DNA of 64,000 nt, taken from Orientallactaga sibirica. Its lineage: Eukaryota > Chordata > Mammalia > Rodentia > Dipodidae. The stretch covers positions 5,253,501 to 5,317,500 of the forward strand of contig JAEOAD010002231.1 of NCBI GenBank assembly GCA_036365145.1. The letters are read 5' to 3'. Below, piece after piece: positions 34,160-44,414 of the stretch. The notes under the pieces are model-generated. The model worked only from the letters and a program-made list of their open reading frames with translations, was not told the origin of the DNA and did not search any database. Position 1 is the stretch's first letter. Every line of letters starts with the position of its first letter. A program made the position numbers and the translations under genes.

Positions 34160-34985
34160 TCTGTTTCTTGACTTTATTCATACCTCTTTGGAGGGTTCTA
34201 ACGTTTTCTTCAATCCGGTTAAGCCTACTGTCAAAAGCTGAACACTCTAGGAGATGACACTGTTCAATTTCATTGAAAAAATGATGGTTCTTTAATAGTT
34301 TGCTTCAAGTTTAGCAATATATTTTTTAAGTCAGGGTGTCATTAGTTGTTGTGTTTTCATTTTTGGAATGAATTTCTGTTGATTTCTATGTGATATCATT
34401 AGAGGCTTCCACTATACAACTAGTCATCCTTGAAGGAGATCTCTTAGTTTTCTGGCTTTTGGTGGTTTTTTTGCATTATCTACCCATTTTAGGAGGACTC
34501 TTTATTTTATTGAGGAGGAAGCAAGTTTTTTTTTCCTTTGGCCCTTTCTCCCTCTGACTTAGGTGAACAGGAATGTTGGTACCTAATGGCCAGACAGGAT
34601 ACCAGAGGGAAAGGCCTGATTCCATAGCTCACACAGGGACCAGGCCTCCCCAGGCAGGGAAAAATGGGACCTAACAGGAACAGGGACTAGGAGGAGCAAG
34701 GGAACAGGGATATGGCCCACTTCATGTGGAGCCCTCCAGCACAGAGACCAGGGCAGGCAACTCAGACCTGGCAATTGGGAGTAGCCTGGAAATGGGTCTG
34801 GCCTACTCCCAGACTGAAGAGTCTGCCCACACTGTACTGTCTGTACAAGGAACTCAGGTCTGGGAGGTGGGAGGCATCTGTAAATGGGTCTGACCTACTG
34901 ACTCCAGACTGTGGTGCCAATCCATACACTGTCCTGGTAAGGAACTCAGACCCAGGAGTTGGGAGCAGCCTGGAAATCTATAGAT
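34160..34985 (-). mobile_element. L1 5' UTR (promoter region)
   Basis: Lies upstream of ORF1 in L1 orientation. 34,560-34,985 is GC-richer than the body and ends, at its 5' side, in partial tandem units followed by an abrupt change to a T-run and AT-rich flank at about 34,985. The leader between 34,160 and 34,560 is less certain. Confidence 0.65.
34759..34985 (-). repeat. Tandem monomers of an L1 5' UTR, 92-bp period
   Basis: Units start at aactcagacctgg (34,759), aactcaggtctgg (34,851) and aactcagacccag (34,943, cut at about 34,985): two complete 92-bp units and a partial one. Each has a ggaaatgggtctg.. and a ccacactgt/ccatacactgt landmark. The sequence is unrelated, by eye, to the 17-kb monomers. 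Confidence 0.85.
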
Positions 34986-35171
34986 TTTTTTTTTTTTAAC
35001 AAAAAGATTACTAGTGAAGGGATAAAGTTTCTTGCAATGTGGATAAGCTTACCAACTTGCCAGTAGTTGGGACTTAGAAATGATACCACTTCATAAAGAG
35101 AAGTTTAAAGAATTATAGTTATTTAAATTAGTGTGTACCAGTAGGTTTTAATATTCCTGTGGGGTTTTTGT

Positions 35172-35322
35172 GTGGTTTCAAACTTCTGTAATGCCAGCAC
35201 TCATAAAGCAGAGACAAGATGATAACTACAAATTCAAGGTCCAGCCTGATCTTCATGGTGAGTTCCAGGCCACCCAGGGTTACACAGTGAGACACTGTCT
35301 CAAAGAAAAAAAAAACAAAAAG
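35172..35322 (+). mobile_element. Old B1 SINE
   Basis: tgccagcactcataaagcag, aaattcaaggtccagcctga and cagtgagacactgtctcaaa follow B1 order, with many changes and an A-rich tail. Confidence 0.7.
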
Positions 35323-36061
35323 GGAAGAATTGGTAATATTTTTGTGATGATAGTAGAAATGAATTTTAGCATAAGACTGCCTTTAACTTTATTGTTGTCG
35401 TTGGAGTATGAAACTAATGTCATGACTCTTTCCTGTCAACCAAAAAGCTGGAAGGTTTTATTTCATTATAGTTATTCTTCCCCTTTTGGTTTGGTACTAG
35501 ACAAGAAAAAGAACATCTAAAAACAATGAAAACATAAAAATCCAAAACAATGAAAACATAAAAAAATCATTAAAACTCTTTTTGAATACCTTAATATGTT
35601 TATCACTTCCAGATGGTTTGAGATAAGAATAAACGAAATGACTACCTCTAAAACATCTGCAGGAAGAATTACATTTGCTATATGTAAAATGTGTCAGGAT
35701 ACAACTGATGTATTATTAAAATGCTGTACTAGAACAGAAGAAGGAAATCCCAGTGGAAATGGAAAATGAAACAAAAAGCCTCGCAGAGAAGGTAGCAATG
35801 AAATACCCACTTGAGGTGGAGCAATACACTATCAAAACTGTCAAGCAGCAGTTGCCTTGTCAACTCTGACACTGTTAACTATCATGTGCCTGGCTCTGTG
35901 CTATATTTTACTAAAATTTTCTCATTTATTTCTCACAAAACATTTTTTGGACTGGCATTGCTGACCTCATTTTACTGATAAAGAAATTGAAAGATGAATC
36001 TTGGTCAGCCTGGGTTAAAGTGTGACCCTAACTCAGAGGTTGGGAATAAAAACTTGCTATG
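35323..36061. other. Unassigned DNA
   Basis: No repeat or gene recognised. An approximate duplication (aaaacaatgaaaacataaaa twice, about 35,518-35,562) is short-range low complexity. Confidence 0.5.
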
Positions 36062-36268
36062 GGGGCTAGCGAAATGGCTTGGCTATTAAGTCACTTGCTT
36101 GCAAACCCAGTTTGATTTCCTGTTACCTGGGTAAATCCAGATGCACAAAGTGCCACATGTGTCTGGAGTTTGCTATGGCTAGAAGCCCTGGTGTTCCATT
36201 TATCTCTCTCTTTATCTGCCCCTAGCTCCCTCTTTCATAAATAAATAAATAAATAAACTATTAAAAAG
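36062..36268 (+). mobile_element. tRNA-derived SINE, short form, diverged
   Basis: Head ggggctagcgaaatggcttg, core agatgcacaaagtgccacat and tail ataaataaataaataaataa. The B-box part has small deletions. Confidence 0.85.
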
Positions 36269-36276
36269 TACTTGCA

Positions 36277-36424
36277 GCTGGGTACGGTGGCACACACCTT
36301 TAATACCAGCATTTGGGAGGCAGAGGTAGGAGGATTGCCATGAGTTCGAGGCCACCATGAGACTCCATAATGAGTTCCAGGTCAGCCTGGGCTACAGTGA
36401 GACCCTACTTTGGAAAAAAAAAAT
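36277..36424 (+). mobile_element. B1 SINE
   Basis: gctgggtacggtggcacaca, ggaggcagaggtaggaggat, gttcgaggccaccatgagac and cagtgagaccctactttgga. Sits in the tail of the preceding SINE. Confidence 0.9.
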
Positions 36425-36830
36425 GTACTTGCTATGGAAGCATGAGGGCCTGCTAGGACTAGAGAGAAGGCCCAAGTTCAGTCTGTGACAACCGTGTAAA
36501 ATGCCAGGACTGCTGGTGGGGCCATGTACAGCAGTAACCTCTGCTAGTTGGAGTGTTCATAAGAGAATGGCTGGGCCTTTCAGTTCAGCCAATCTGGCCA
36601 AAAGCAAACAAACAATCAAAAAACATCAGCTCCAGGTTCAGTGAGAGACTCCTTCTCAAAGAAACAATGTGCAGGAGGGACAGAGGAGGACATTTAATAT
36701 CATCCTCTGGCCTTTGCACATAGAAGGAACACATCTGCATACACAAAAGCATACATTATACATATACACACCATATATGCACCTCCCCTACATACACACA
36801 TACACATAAAATAAGGAAGAACAAGCAAAG
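36425..36830 (+). mobile_element. B4-like SINE (tRNA/B1 composite)
   Basis: A tRNA-like start (gagggcctgctaggactaga..), a central block with agctccaggttcagtgagag and ctccttctcaaag, then cctctggcctttgcacatag and a CA/TA-rich 3' end. This order is that of rodent B4 elements. Diverged, so old. Confidence 0.7.
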
Positions 36831-38395
36831 AACAGTGATTTTCAAGGATTGAAGCACATATTAAAAGACCAGAAGCCCTGAACTCTGCTTGGAAACAGAG
36901 TACAAATAATGAAGCAGTGAAATTTTATAGCTGGACAGGCAAGTCAAAGGAGTTTGGATGCCCTGGGAATTGACATGCATTAGATACGTCACAAAAGAAA
37001 CTAAAACCTCTCTGACTGACATGACTGCAGCAGTTCCTGGGATTAGTCAAGTATGAAAGTGAATTACAGCTAACGAGAAGAAAAGTGAAGAAATAAGATA
37101 TAAGATCATTTCAAGTGTCCAGGAGGATGACGCATCAAGTTTGTGTTTAGGGTGGTGGCAAGGAGTTTAGGAAGAGACAACAACGTATACCACAGATGGT
37201 AAAATAATAAATCTAAGAAGAGGAAATGAGAAGATGAAAGGTTTTAAATTCAGGAATCTAATAGTATATTTTGGGAGTCATAGAAAGTATCTGAGCAAAA
37301 ATATTATCTTTCCCTGTAAAGAATCTCAATTTAGTCTACTTTTTTTTTAAAGGGAAAATGCCTACCCCTGGAAAATGCTGGGCTTGTGCTGGGTTCCCTC
37401 ACTATTGTTCCAGCCCTTACACTTCACACAGTCCTATAGATGACTATTTCTGTCATCTATCATGGCCATGACAGCACAGGGATGATCTACTGCTCAGAGT
37501 GCTGCACTCCTGATGATGGGTATGCTAATAATAACACAACCTAGTTAGAGGGGACAAGGCTGAGCATTTATTATTATTATTCTTAAAGGTAAATTGGCAT
37601 GGTAGAAGGGGAAAGGTAAACTAAAAAAAATATACATTGCCTTTTCAGAGATTCAGAACAACCACTGAAATGTGCTGTGCTAGCAAGGTTTGGTGTGATA
37701 ATGCAGAGACCCGGGAGAAGTGGAAGCTGTGGATAATGCTGAAATTCACTCTGGGCTTCACAGACGTAGAAATCAATTCAAAGATTAAAAAATTGAATTG
37801 GTAATTTTGGGCCCACACTCTGATTGAATTATGTGGATCTTGGATTTTAATTAGCATCTCACGCCCATCAAGTAACAACCCTTGGGTAGGAATGAAGCCA
37901 AAACATCATTTAAACATATTTTTAAATAAAAGACCCTGGATCTGACTTGGCAAAATTATCTGTCTAAATATAATCTTCCTTTTAGTTTTTTAAATTTTCA
38001 GACCACGAGAAAAGTCTGAATCCTGATTTTTTATTGATAAATTAAAATATTAACACAGCATTCCAGCTGAACACTAACCAGGAAAATTGATAATGGTATA
38101 GGTCCAATTTTAAAATCTGAAATCTTAATAAGGGCTGTGCTGTTTAATTCATAGCTCTTAAGCAGATTCAGTCTCTCCCTTAGATAAATATCCTGGATTA
38201 CTTAATTTTCAGATTTACAGCTGTGGCTTGTAAAGAATTTCTCTTCCCTCCCTCATACACAAATCAATTCCCCCTGGGTGCTAGTGTCTTAATCATATAA
38301 TCATTTGGGGTGGAAGGACCTATGCTGGTGCACTAATCTATTCCCGTGAATCACAGTGGAATTGATTTTATTATTACTAAGTCATTCCTGATCGA
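36831..38395. other. Repeat-poor DNA next to the CR1/L3 fragment
   Basis: No mobile element recognised beyond a short T-run (37,340) and low-complexity ATT. Because it borders a strikingly preserved ancient repeat, 37,900-38,400 is a reasonable place to test for conserved non-coding sequence. I cannot measure conservation from a single genome. Confidence 0.45.
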
Positions 38396-38399
38396 TGGG

Positions 38400-38870
38400 T
38401 GTGAGGATTCAGCCGAATCTCTCCAATGATGGTGATTCCACAGCCTCCCCTGACAGCTGGTGCCATTCCCAACTATTCATATTGTTATAAAGTCAGTGCT
38501 TATATCTAACCTAAATCTTACCTTCTGGAATTGAAACCTATTACTTCTTGTTCTGTCCTCATTGACTAATGAGAATTGGTCCCTCTTCTCTTTATAACAG
38601 CCTTTAATGAATCTGCAGACATTTATGTTTCCCCCCAGTCTTCTTTTCTCCAGGCAGAACATGCCCACCTGCCTTAACTTTCCCACACAGGTCTTATTTT
38701 CTGCACCCTTTATCATCTTTGTGGCTCTCCTCTGAACTCTCTGTTCTGTCTATGACTCTTGAAATTTGCTGCTATAATCTAAATGCAGCATTTTAACACA
38801 TGCCATAAATGCCTTAGGGAAAGCAGATTAAGAAAGCTTTGTAGTGTTTTGCATGGCACCCAATTTATAA
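38400..38870 (-). mobile_element. Ancient CR1/L3-clade LINE fragment (3' part of ORF2)
   Basis: Read on the minus strand it follows the end of CR1/L3 reverse transcriptase: ..VQRRATKMIKG.. (about 38,750-38,705), ..LEKRRLGGN.. , ..IKGCYKE.. , ..EDRTRSNRF..FRLDI.. and, in another frame, ..WHQLSGEAVESPSLERF (to about 38,411). CR1/L3 stopped moving in placental ancestors long before rodents arose, so this copy is expected to be very diverged. Being so readable is unusual. The right end (38,790-38,870) is weaker. Confidence 0.8.
38477..38716 (-). pseudogene. Open 79-codon frame derived from CR1/L3 ORF2 C-terminus
   Basis: Continuous frame of 79 codons from the ATG at 38,716, and open a further dozen or so codons upstream of it (..VQRRATK-M..). 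Residues typical of the CR1 C-terminal region are kept (KGCYKE, DRTRSN, FRLDI). The family sequence continues after the stop only by changing frame. I see no splice signals or promoter that would make it a gene. A non-coding role for the DNA is at least as likely as translation. Confidence 0.6.
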
Positions 38871-39359
38871 CGAATTCCTTAGCATTTAGTGGAACTAGCA
38901 GAAATAGAGGGCATGTAAGCAGAATCTTACCAACATTGCGTAAACTTAGGTAGCAGCAAAATTGTTACCACTGGCTTGTATACTTCTTTGAAGAGGTCAT
39001 TGGTATATCAATATTATTTGGCAGTTGAAGCATCCTTCAGCTTGTCTGAACTTGGATTATTTCCAGCATCCAACTACCCTCTTTCTCTCAACAATAGCAA
39101 CTAACAGCAACAAAATTAAATGCTGAATGAATTAAAGTTTTTGATTTTCATTCACCTTTAGGATGTTTATTAGTGCTGCCTTTTCTGAAGATGAGCAAAG
39201 AAACAAAAACATGCTATATAGAAATAGGTACAAAAATCACTATATAATTTTAAAAGGCAAAATAGTTTTAACTTTTCTGTTTTTGCTTAGTTGTTTTGTG
39301 TCACTAAAATATTGGACTTTAAAAAGTCATAGTTTAACCAATGTTCATTTTTCCTCAAA
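38871..39359. other. Unassigned AT-rich DNA
   Basis: Could include a little more of the CR1/L3 element at its left. Otherwise nothing recognised. The 76-codon plus frame at 39,163-39,393 runs into the LTR and has no motif. Confidence 0.45.
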
Positions 39360-39555
39360 TGTCATGTGTTCATGTTGCTGGACAAATACCTGAGCAGAAA
39401 CAGCTTATGAGAAGAAAGTGTCCATGCAGGTTATGGAAGAAAAGGGTTTATTTCAGGCATACAAAATCTAGGGGAAAACACCATCAATGACAGAAGAAAC
39501 TAGCTCACTTTCATAGACCCAAACAGAGAGACATCACAAGCAAAAATGAACATCC

Positions 39556-39719
39556 AGGGCTGGGATATATGGCCTAGCAGCTAAATCACTTGCCCGCAAA
39601 GCCTAAGGTGACACATGTACACACGGTGACACATGCATACAAAGTTAGATTGCAGTGGCTAGATCCCCTGGTGCACTAATTCTCTCTCTTTCTCTCTCTG
39701 TCTCATTAAAAAAAAAATA
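39556..39719 (+). mobile_element. tRNA-derived SINE, diverged, inside LTR
   Basis: Head cagggctgggatatatggcc, cttgcccgcaaagcctaagg, a deleted centre, cagtggctagatcccctggt, CT tract and A-run. Confidence 0.75.
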
Positions 39720-39788
39720 GCCAGAGCTCAAACTGCTCTGAACACACCTTAGGGCTAGACTACAAGATCTACCCCCAGTGACACCTCC

Positions 39789-40175
39789 TGTAGCAGACAG
39801 CTTCAGGTTCGCTGAGATGAACTTCCAGACCAGGCACAGTTATGGAGGAAGGGATATTATTTATTGAAGCTTACAGATCCAGGGGAAGTTCCATAACGGC
39901 AGGAAAAGCAGCCTGCTTTCGCAGGGCCAAACAGAGAGAGCAAAGCCAACCAGCCACCACAGCACACAGAGCAAAACTACAGCCAAAAGGTCACACAGCA
40001 CACTTCAGGAACTCCTGCTAGGCACATTTGCATATCTTTAGAATGGAATCTCAAACCATCACCACACCTTAAGACCAGGCCCCCAGTGACCTTGCCTCTA
40101 GCAAGGTGATTGCAGATGCAAACTATAACTAATAAAACATTGAATATATTGGGGGACATATATTCAAACTACCAC
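39789..40175 (-). mobile_element. 3' LTR of inner MaLR element
   Basis: 387 bp. On the plus strand it reads tgtagcagacagcttcaggt to ..caaactaccaca and is nearly identical to 41,396-41,783. In sense orientation it starts tgtggtagtttgaatatatg and carries an AATAAA poly(A) signal (inverted as ttattta near 39,858). A cctcc target duplication borders the element (39,784-39,788 and 41,784-41,788). Confidence 0.9.
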
Positions 40176-41395
40176 ATTCCGCCCCTGGCCCCCAATATAT
40201 TTAGCTCCTGGCCCCCAATAGATTTATAGCTATCACACATTGTAAATTGTACTCAGTCCAATTTCAAAGGTTCTCACAGTCTTGATCAACTTAAGATAGT
40301 GAGTCCTGTAAAATCAAACAAGTTAAATACTTTCAACATGTAAAGGCACAGAGTAAACATTTTAACTGTATAAGGAATAGCAAGGAGAGACTAAAACAAT
40401 GCAAGCTCAATCACCATCAGCCGTCATCAAACTTCTGCAGTTCAAGTTCAATATAACCGTAGACTGACAGTCTCCAGGTTTTCCAATTCCGCCCCTCCAG
40501 CTGGGCAGAGTCTCCAGGGAAAACTTTCATAACATGCCAACACTGCACTCCATGGTAGCCCTTTTGCACAGTCCTGGTATATCCAAAACATCTTCAGGTC
40601 TCCATGCAAACCACGCTCCATCTTCCAAAGGGTCTTCCAGCCTATTCCTGAGGGTCTTCATGCCCTGCCTCATGCCGCATCTCAGCAGCGGCTCCTGGAA
40701 CCGTGTGCCATTCATGACCACTCCATGCATTTTTCATGCTTCCAGAACTAATACCAGGTGTGCAGGACACAGCCATATTCTTAATCCAGGGACAAAATAA
40801 ATCATAGCCTTGAAAAGCAGGTTCCTTCTCCAGTCAACTCTTTCCAAGAGTTTGCATTTCTAACAGTCTTTCCTCAGGCATCCTCTCCATTGTTTTAATG
40901 TAAATCAAGTCAGGCCACCTTCCTTCCACCTTCCTTAAGATTGCTAATGCATTGACAATAGCAGCTCAACCAGTCTCAATGCCTCTACTTTTAACTTGCT
41001 TCAGGTTTTCCAACTTAAAATCTTAAAATCTCAGTCTGATATCTTCAGCCAAGCATATCAGTCCATTACAAATTTAACCTTGATCAAACACCCTGGGCCT
41101 GGATAGCAGAACGTAGCCATCCCTTATGCCAGTAGCCCAGTTCCAACAAAGTCCTCTGCAGTCTTTCCTTCCCCTTAGAAAGCTCATAAGCCAAGCCTCG
41201 AAGTTCAATAGTATCTGCACTTAGCATTCTCAAACTCTCATCAGAATAGTCCATAAAACTTGGCTTACCACTCCAGAAGGCATCTTCAGTTGCAAGCACC
41301 AAGTCCATGCCCATTCCTCCAAAACAAAGGTTCCAAAAGACGAGTATCCACACGGTCAGGTTCATCTCACCCCACACTCCTCGGTACCACTTTAC
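40176..41395 (-). mobile_element. Inner MaLR internal region
   Basis: About 1.2 kb homologous in reverse orientation to 10,293-11,492. Next to the 5' LTR the inverted primer-binding-site-like sequence ctcggtaccac (41,380-41,390) is visible. An open frame of 97 codons (41,377-41,084, minus) begins MWGEMNLT. MaLR internal regions are non-autonomous and rely on ERVL proteins. Confidence 0.85.
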
Positions 41396-41783
41396 TGTAG
41401 CAGACAGCTTCAGGTTCGCTGAGATGAACTTCCAGACCAGGCACAGTTATGGAGGAAGGGATATTATTTATTGAAGCTTACAGATCCAGGGGAAGTTCCA
41501 TAATGGCAGGAAAAGCAGCCTGCTTTCGCAGGGCCAAACAGAGACAGCAAAGCCAACCAGCCACCACAGCACACAGAGCAAAACTACAGCCAAAAGGTCA
41601 CACAGCACACTTCAGGAACTCCTGCTAGGCACATTTGCATATCTTTACAATGGAATTTCAAACCATCACCACACCTTAAGACCGGGCCCCCAGTGACCTT
41701 GCCTCTAGCAAGGTGATTGCAGATGCAAACTATAACTAATAAAACGTTGAATATATTGGGGGACATATATTCAAACTACCACA
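41396..41783 (-). mobile_element. 5' LTR of inner MaLR element
   Basis: 388 bp. It differs from its partner at only a handful of positions by eye (for example gagagagc versus gagacagc, and tcttta-g versus tcttta-c), so this insertion is much younger than the one at 10 kb and younger than the LTR it sits in. Confidence 0.9.
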
Positions 41784-41851
41784 CCTCCTTTAGCAGGGCC
41801 TTGCTTGCTGGAGACTGAAGTTGAAAACTTAATAAAAAATACCTCAAGCAG

Positions 41852-42066
41852 GCTGAAGCAATCACTTAGTGGCTAAGGCCCTTGCCTGCAAAGCCTTAGG
41901 ACCCAGGTTTGATTCCTCAGTACTCACATAAGCCAGATGCACAAGATGGTGCATGCACCTTGAAATTGTTTGTAGTAGATGGAGGCCCTGGCATGCCCAT
42001 TCTCTCTCTTGCTCTCTCTGTACATTTCTCTCTCTTAAATAAATGAATAAAAATAAAGTATTTTGA
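41852..42066 (+). mobile_element. tRNA-derived SINE, short form, inside outer LTR
   Basis: Head caggctgaagcaatcactta, B-box ggtttgattcctc, CT tract and tail. Flanked by aaatacctca copies (about 41,840 and 42,068). Confidence 0.9.
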
Positions 42067-42114
42067 AAAATACCTCAGGCTATGTGGAAAGTACATTCAC
42101 ATTCAAACTACCAC

Positions 42115-43507
42115 ATTCTGCCTGTGGCTCCCATAGACCCATGAACATCTTATAATGCAAAGTGCATTTAGACCAACTTCAAAGGTCCCTATAGTCTTTA
42201 CCAACATTTACCATCATTCAAAAGTCCCAAGTATTTTCTGAGATTTAAGAAGGTCTCTAAACAGTGCGTACTGCAAGACCATAACACAAGTTACTACTTC
42301 CAACACACATCACACAGAGTAAATATTTCCACAGTAAAAAAGTCATAACAAGAAGAGACTTGACCAATGCAAGATCAATAACTAGCAGGCAATTATAAAA
42401 CATCTGCAATTCAAGGCCAACATCCATAACCAGTGACAAAAGTCTCTGGATTCCATTTTTTCCCTCCAGCTGGTAGGTGTTGCACAGTCCTGATATATCC
42501 AAAACTTCTTCAGATCTACATTACAAAGCACAGTTCATCTTCATAGCTACATGCAATAGCATTACATGCTTTTGCATAGGATTTAAAACCTGTTTCCCAT
42601 TGTTTCCATATACAATGTTCTTACTGGGCCTCCTCCACACAGGGATTCTAACTACCCTGGTCCACGTGCTGCATCTCAGTGGCTCCCATTCTCCTTCATA
42701 CAGTGGCCTTACTGGACCTCTTTACAGGAATTTAAACCCTGCTTCGTTTTGCCCAGTGGTCATGTCCAAAAAACAAAAGCATGATGTACATCCAAAGACC
42801 CTTTCTTTCTAGCATTTGCTTTACTCCACAATACTGAGTGGGCTAACAAATTTGTTAATCTTGCTGGGGTGGAAGGAATAAATCTTGACCTTGAAGAGCT
42901 GCATACTTCTTCACCCATCTTCCTTCAAGCCATCTTCTTTCAAAAGAGTTTGCATTCTTACTCATTTGAGTCATCCATGACTCACTCTCAGGACATCATT
43001 TCCAGTGCAAAACAGTTGGCCCACTCTTGATTGTGGTAATTTGCTTAACAGTAGCTTAATAACCTAAAACCAGTCTCTGTCCCTGTAATTTTAAAGTTGC
43101 TTGAATTTTTCCTAAGAAAAACCTTACATTTTTCATATTTTTCTGTTCTATACCCTTCTACCAACATAGTGTCCATTACTTTTAAATTCAATCTTAATCA
43201 GACTCTCTGAGAAAGGGCAGAAGAATGCAGCCAGCCTTTTCACCAGTAGACCAGTTCCAGCAAAGTCCTCTCTTTCCCCTTTAAAATTTCATAAGCCAAG
43301 CCTTCATGGACCAAAATTATCACTGCACTTAGCATTTTCAAACTCTCACCAGAGTACCCCATCAAGCTCTGTTTACAGCATGACAAGACTTTTCCAGTCC
43401 AAAGTACCAAATCCTTCCACATTCCTCCTGCCCACAAGTTCCAAAAGACTAAAGCCATATGGTCAGATTTATCATAGTAATGACCCTACTTTCAGTACCA
43501 ATTTTAC
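42115..43507 (-). mobile_element. Outer MaLR internal region
   Basis: Diverged relative of the inner element's internal region: tgcatttagaccaacttcaa parallels its gtactcagtccaatttcaa. Near 43,485-43,505 the inverted primer-binding-site-like agtaccaattttac abuts the 5' LTR. Coding frames are short and broken. Confidence 0.75.
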
Positions 43508-44049
43508 TGCTGCAGTTACCGCCTGTTTGCTGGAAAGCACCCAACAAGAAGCAGCTTATGGGAAAAGGGTTTATTTCAGGCTTACAGAATCCATGGAAAA
43601 TACCATCAATGGCAAAAGAAGCTGTCTCACTTCCATAGATCCAAGCAGAGAGACACCATCAAACAGGCAGCAACAATGGACATCAAGAGCTTAAACTGCT
43701 CTGACTGCACCTTAGGGCTGGACCACAAGATCTACCTTCAGTGACATCTCCAGCAGGCTGCTGAAGACTTAAGTTACAAGTTTAATCAAAAATATCCACA
43801 TTTGGGCTGGAGAGATGGTGTAGTGGTTAAGGCCTTTACCTACAAAGCCAAAGGACCCAGGTTTGATTCCCCAGGACCCACATTAGCCAGATGCACAAGG
43901 TGGCACATGCATCTGGAGTTGATTTGCAGTGGCTGGAAGCCCTGATACACCCATTCTCTCTCTTTCTCTATCTATCCCTCTTTCTCTCTGTCAAAGAAAT
44001 AAATAAATAAAAATAAAATATTTAAAAATTTCACATTTGAACTACCATA
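43508..44049 (-). mobile_element. 5' LTR of outer MaLR element, with SINE insertion
   Basis: Plus-strand reading tgctgcagttaccgcctgtt to ..ttgaactaccata, interrupted at 43,804-44,028 by a SINE. Without it the LTR is about 317 bp. It pairs with the fragmented LTR at 39,360-42,114. Confidence 0.75.
43804..44028 (+). mobile_element. tRNA-derived SINE, short form, inside LTR
   Basis: Intact-looking head gggctggagagatggtgtag, B-box ggtttgattccccagg, body, CT tract and tail. Flanked by tccacattt/ttcacattt. Confidence 0.95.
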
Positions 44050-44052
44050 TCG

Positions 44053-44055
<3 letters not shown>

Positions 44056-44102
<47 letters not shown>
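44056..44102 (+). repeat. (CA)n microsatellite
   Basis: About 46 bp of uninterrupted CA directly after the outer MaLR LTR. Confidence 0.95.
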
Positions 44103-44105
<3 letters not shown>

Positions 44106-44239
44106 GACTGGCAAAATCCAAAATGCTAGATTTGTAAGTAGTTTGAAAAACCTCCTCTTAGTAAACATTTAGTTAATCCTAAAAACTAGAAAGATAGTCA
44201 ATTGCTGAAGACCAACTCTAAAGATTTATGTGTTATTTA

Positions 44240-44394
44240 GCCGGGTGTGGTTGCACATGCCTTTAATCCCAGCACTCAGGAGGCAGAGTACGAGGATCAC
44301 CATAAGTTCAAGGCCACCCTGAGACTACATAGTGAATTCCAGATCAGCCTGAGCTAGAGTGAGACCCTACCTCAAAAAAACAAAACAAAACAAA
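44240..44394 (+). mobile_element. B1 SINE with exact target duplication
   Basis: Starts gccgggtgtggttgcacatg and keeps all B1 landmarks. Flanked by perfect copies of agatttatgtgttattta (ending at 44,239 and 44,414). One of the younger insertions in the window. Confidence 0.97.
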
Positions 44395-44414
44395 AAGATT
44401 TATGTGTTATTTAA

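Larger units (their letters stand above)
28545..34985 (-). mobile_element. Nearly full-length L1, broken, minus strand
   Basis: Read right to left: 5' UTR with 92-bp tandem units, ORF1 (about 34,150-33,428), ORF2 (about 33,235-29,140) and the start of the 3' UTR (28,990-28,545). Removing the SINE (29.6-29.9 kb) and the solo LTR (32.1-32.5 kb) leaves about 5.8 kb. Compared with the 3' UTR at 59.2-60.7 kb the distal ~1 kb and poly(A) are missing, so the 3' end was lost after insertion or was copied from a shorter transcript. Confidence 0.85.
39360..42114 (-). mobile_element. 3' LTR of outer MaLR element, interrupted three times
   Basis: In minus orientation this LTR starts at 42,114 (tgtggtagtttgaatgtg..) and ends near 39,360. 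Its pieces are 39,360-39,555, 39,720-39,788, 41,784-41,851 and 42,067-42,114. They align in order with the uninterrupted parts of the partner LTR at 43,508-44,049 (for example cagcttatg..gggtttatttcagg, ctagactacaagatctaccc). Two SINEs and a complete second MaLR fill the gaps. The outer end near 39,360 is eroded. Confidence 0.75.

Noticed and set aside
17179..34985. Regular repeats at 17.2-17.7 and 34.8-35.0 kb as possible CRISPR arrays
   Set aside because: The whole unit is repeated, with no conserved repeat/unique spacer pattern. Position upstream of L1 ORF1 explains them.
28545..34985. A possibly active L1
   Set aside because: ORF1 and ORF2 carry frameshifts and stops, a SINE and an LTR interrupt ORF2, and the poly(A) end is missing.
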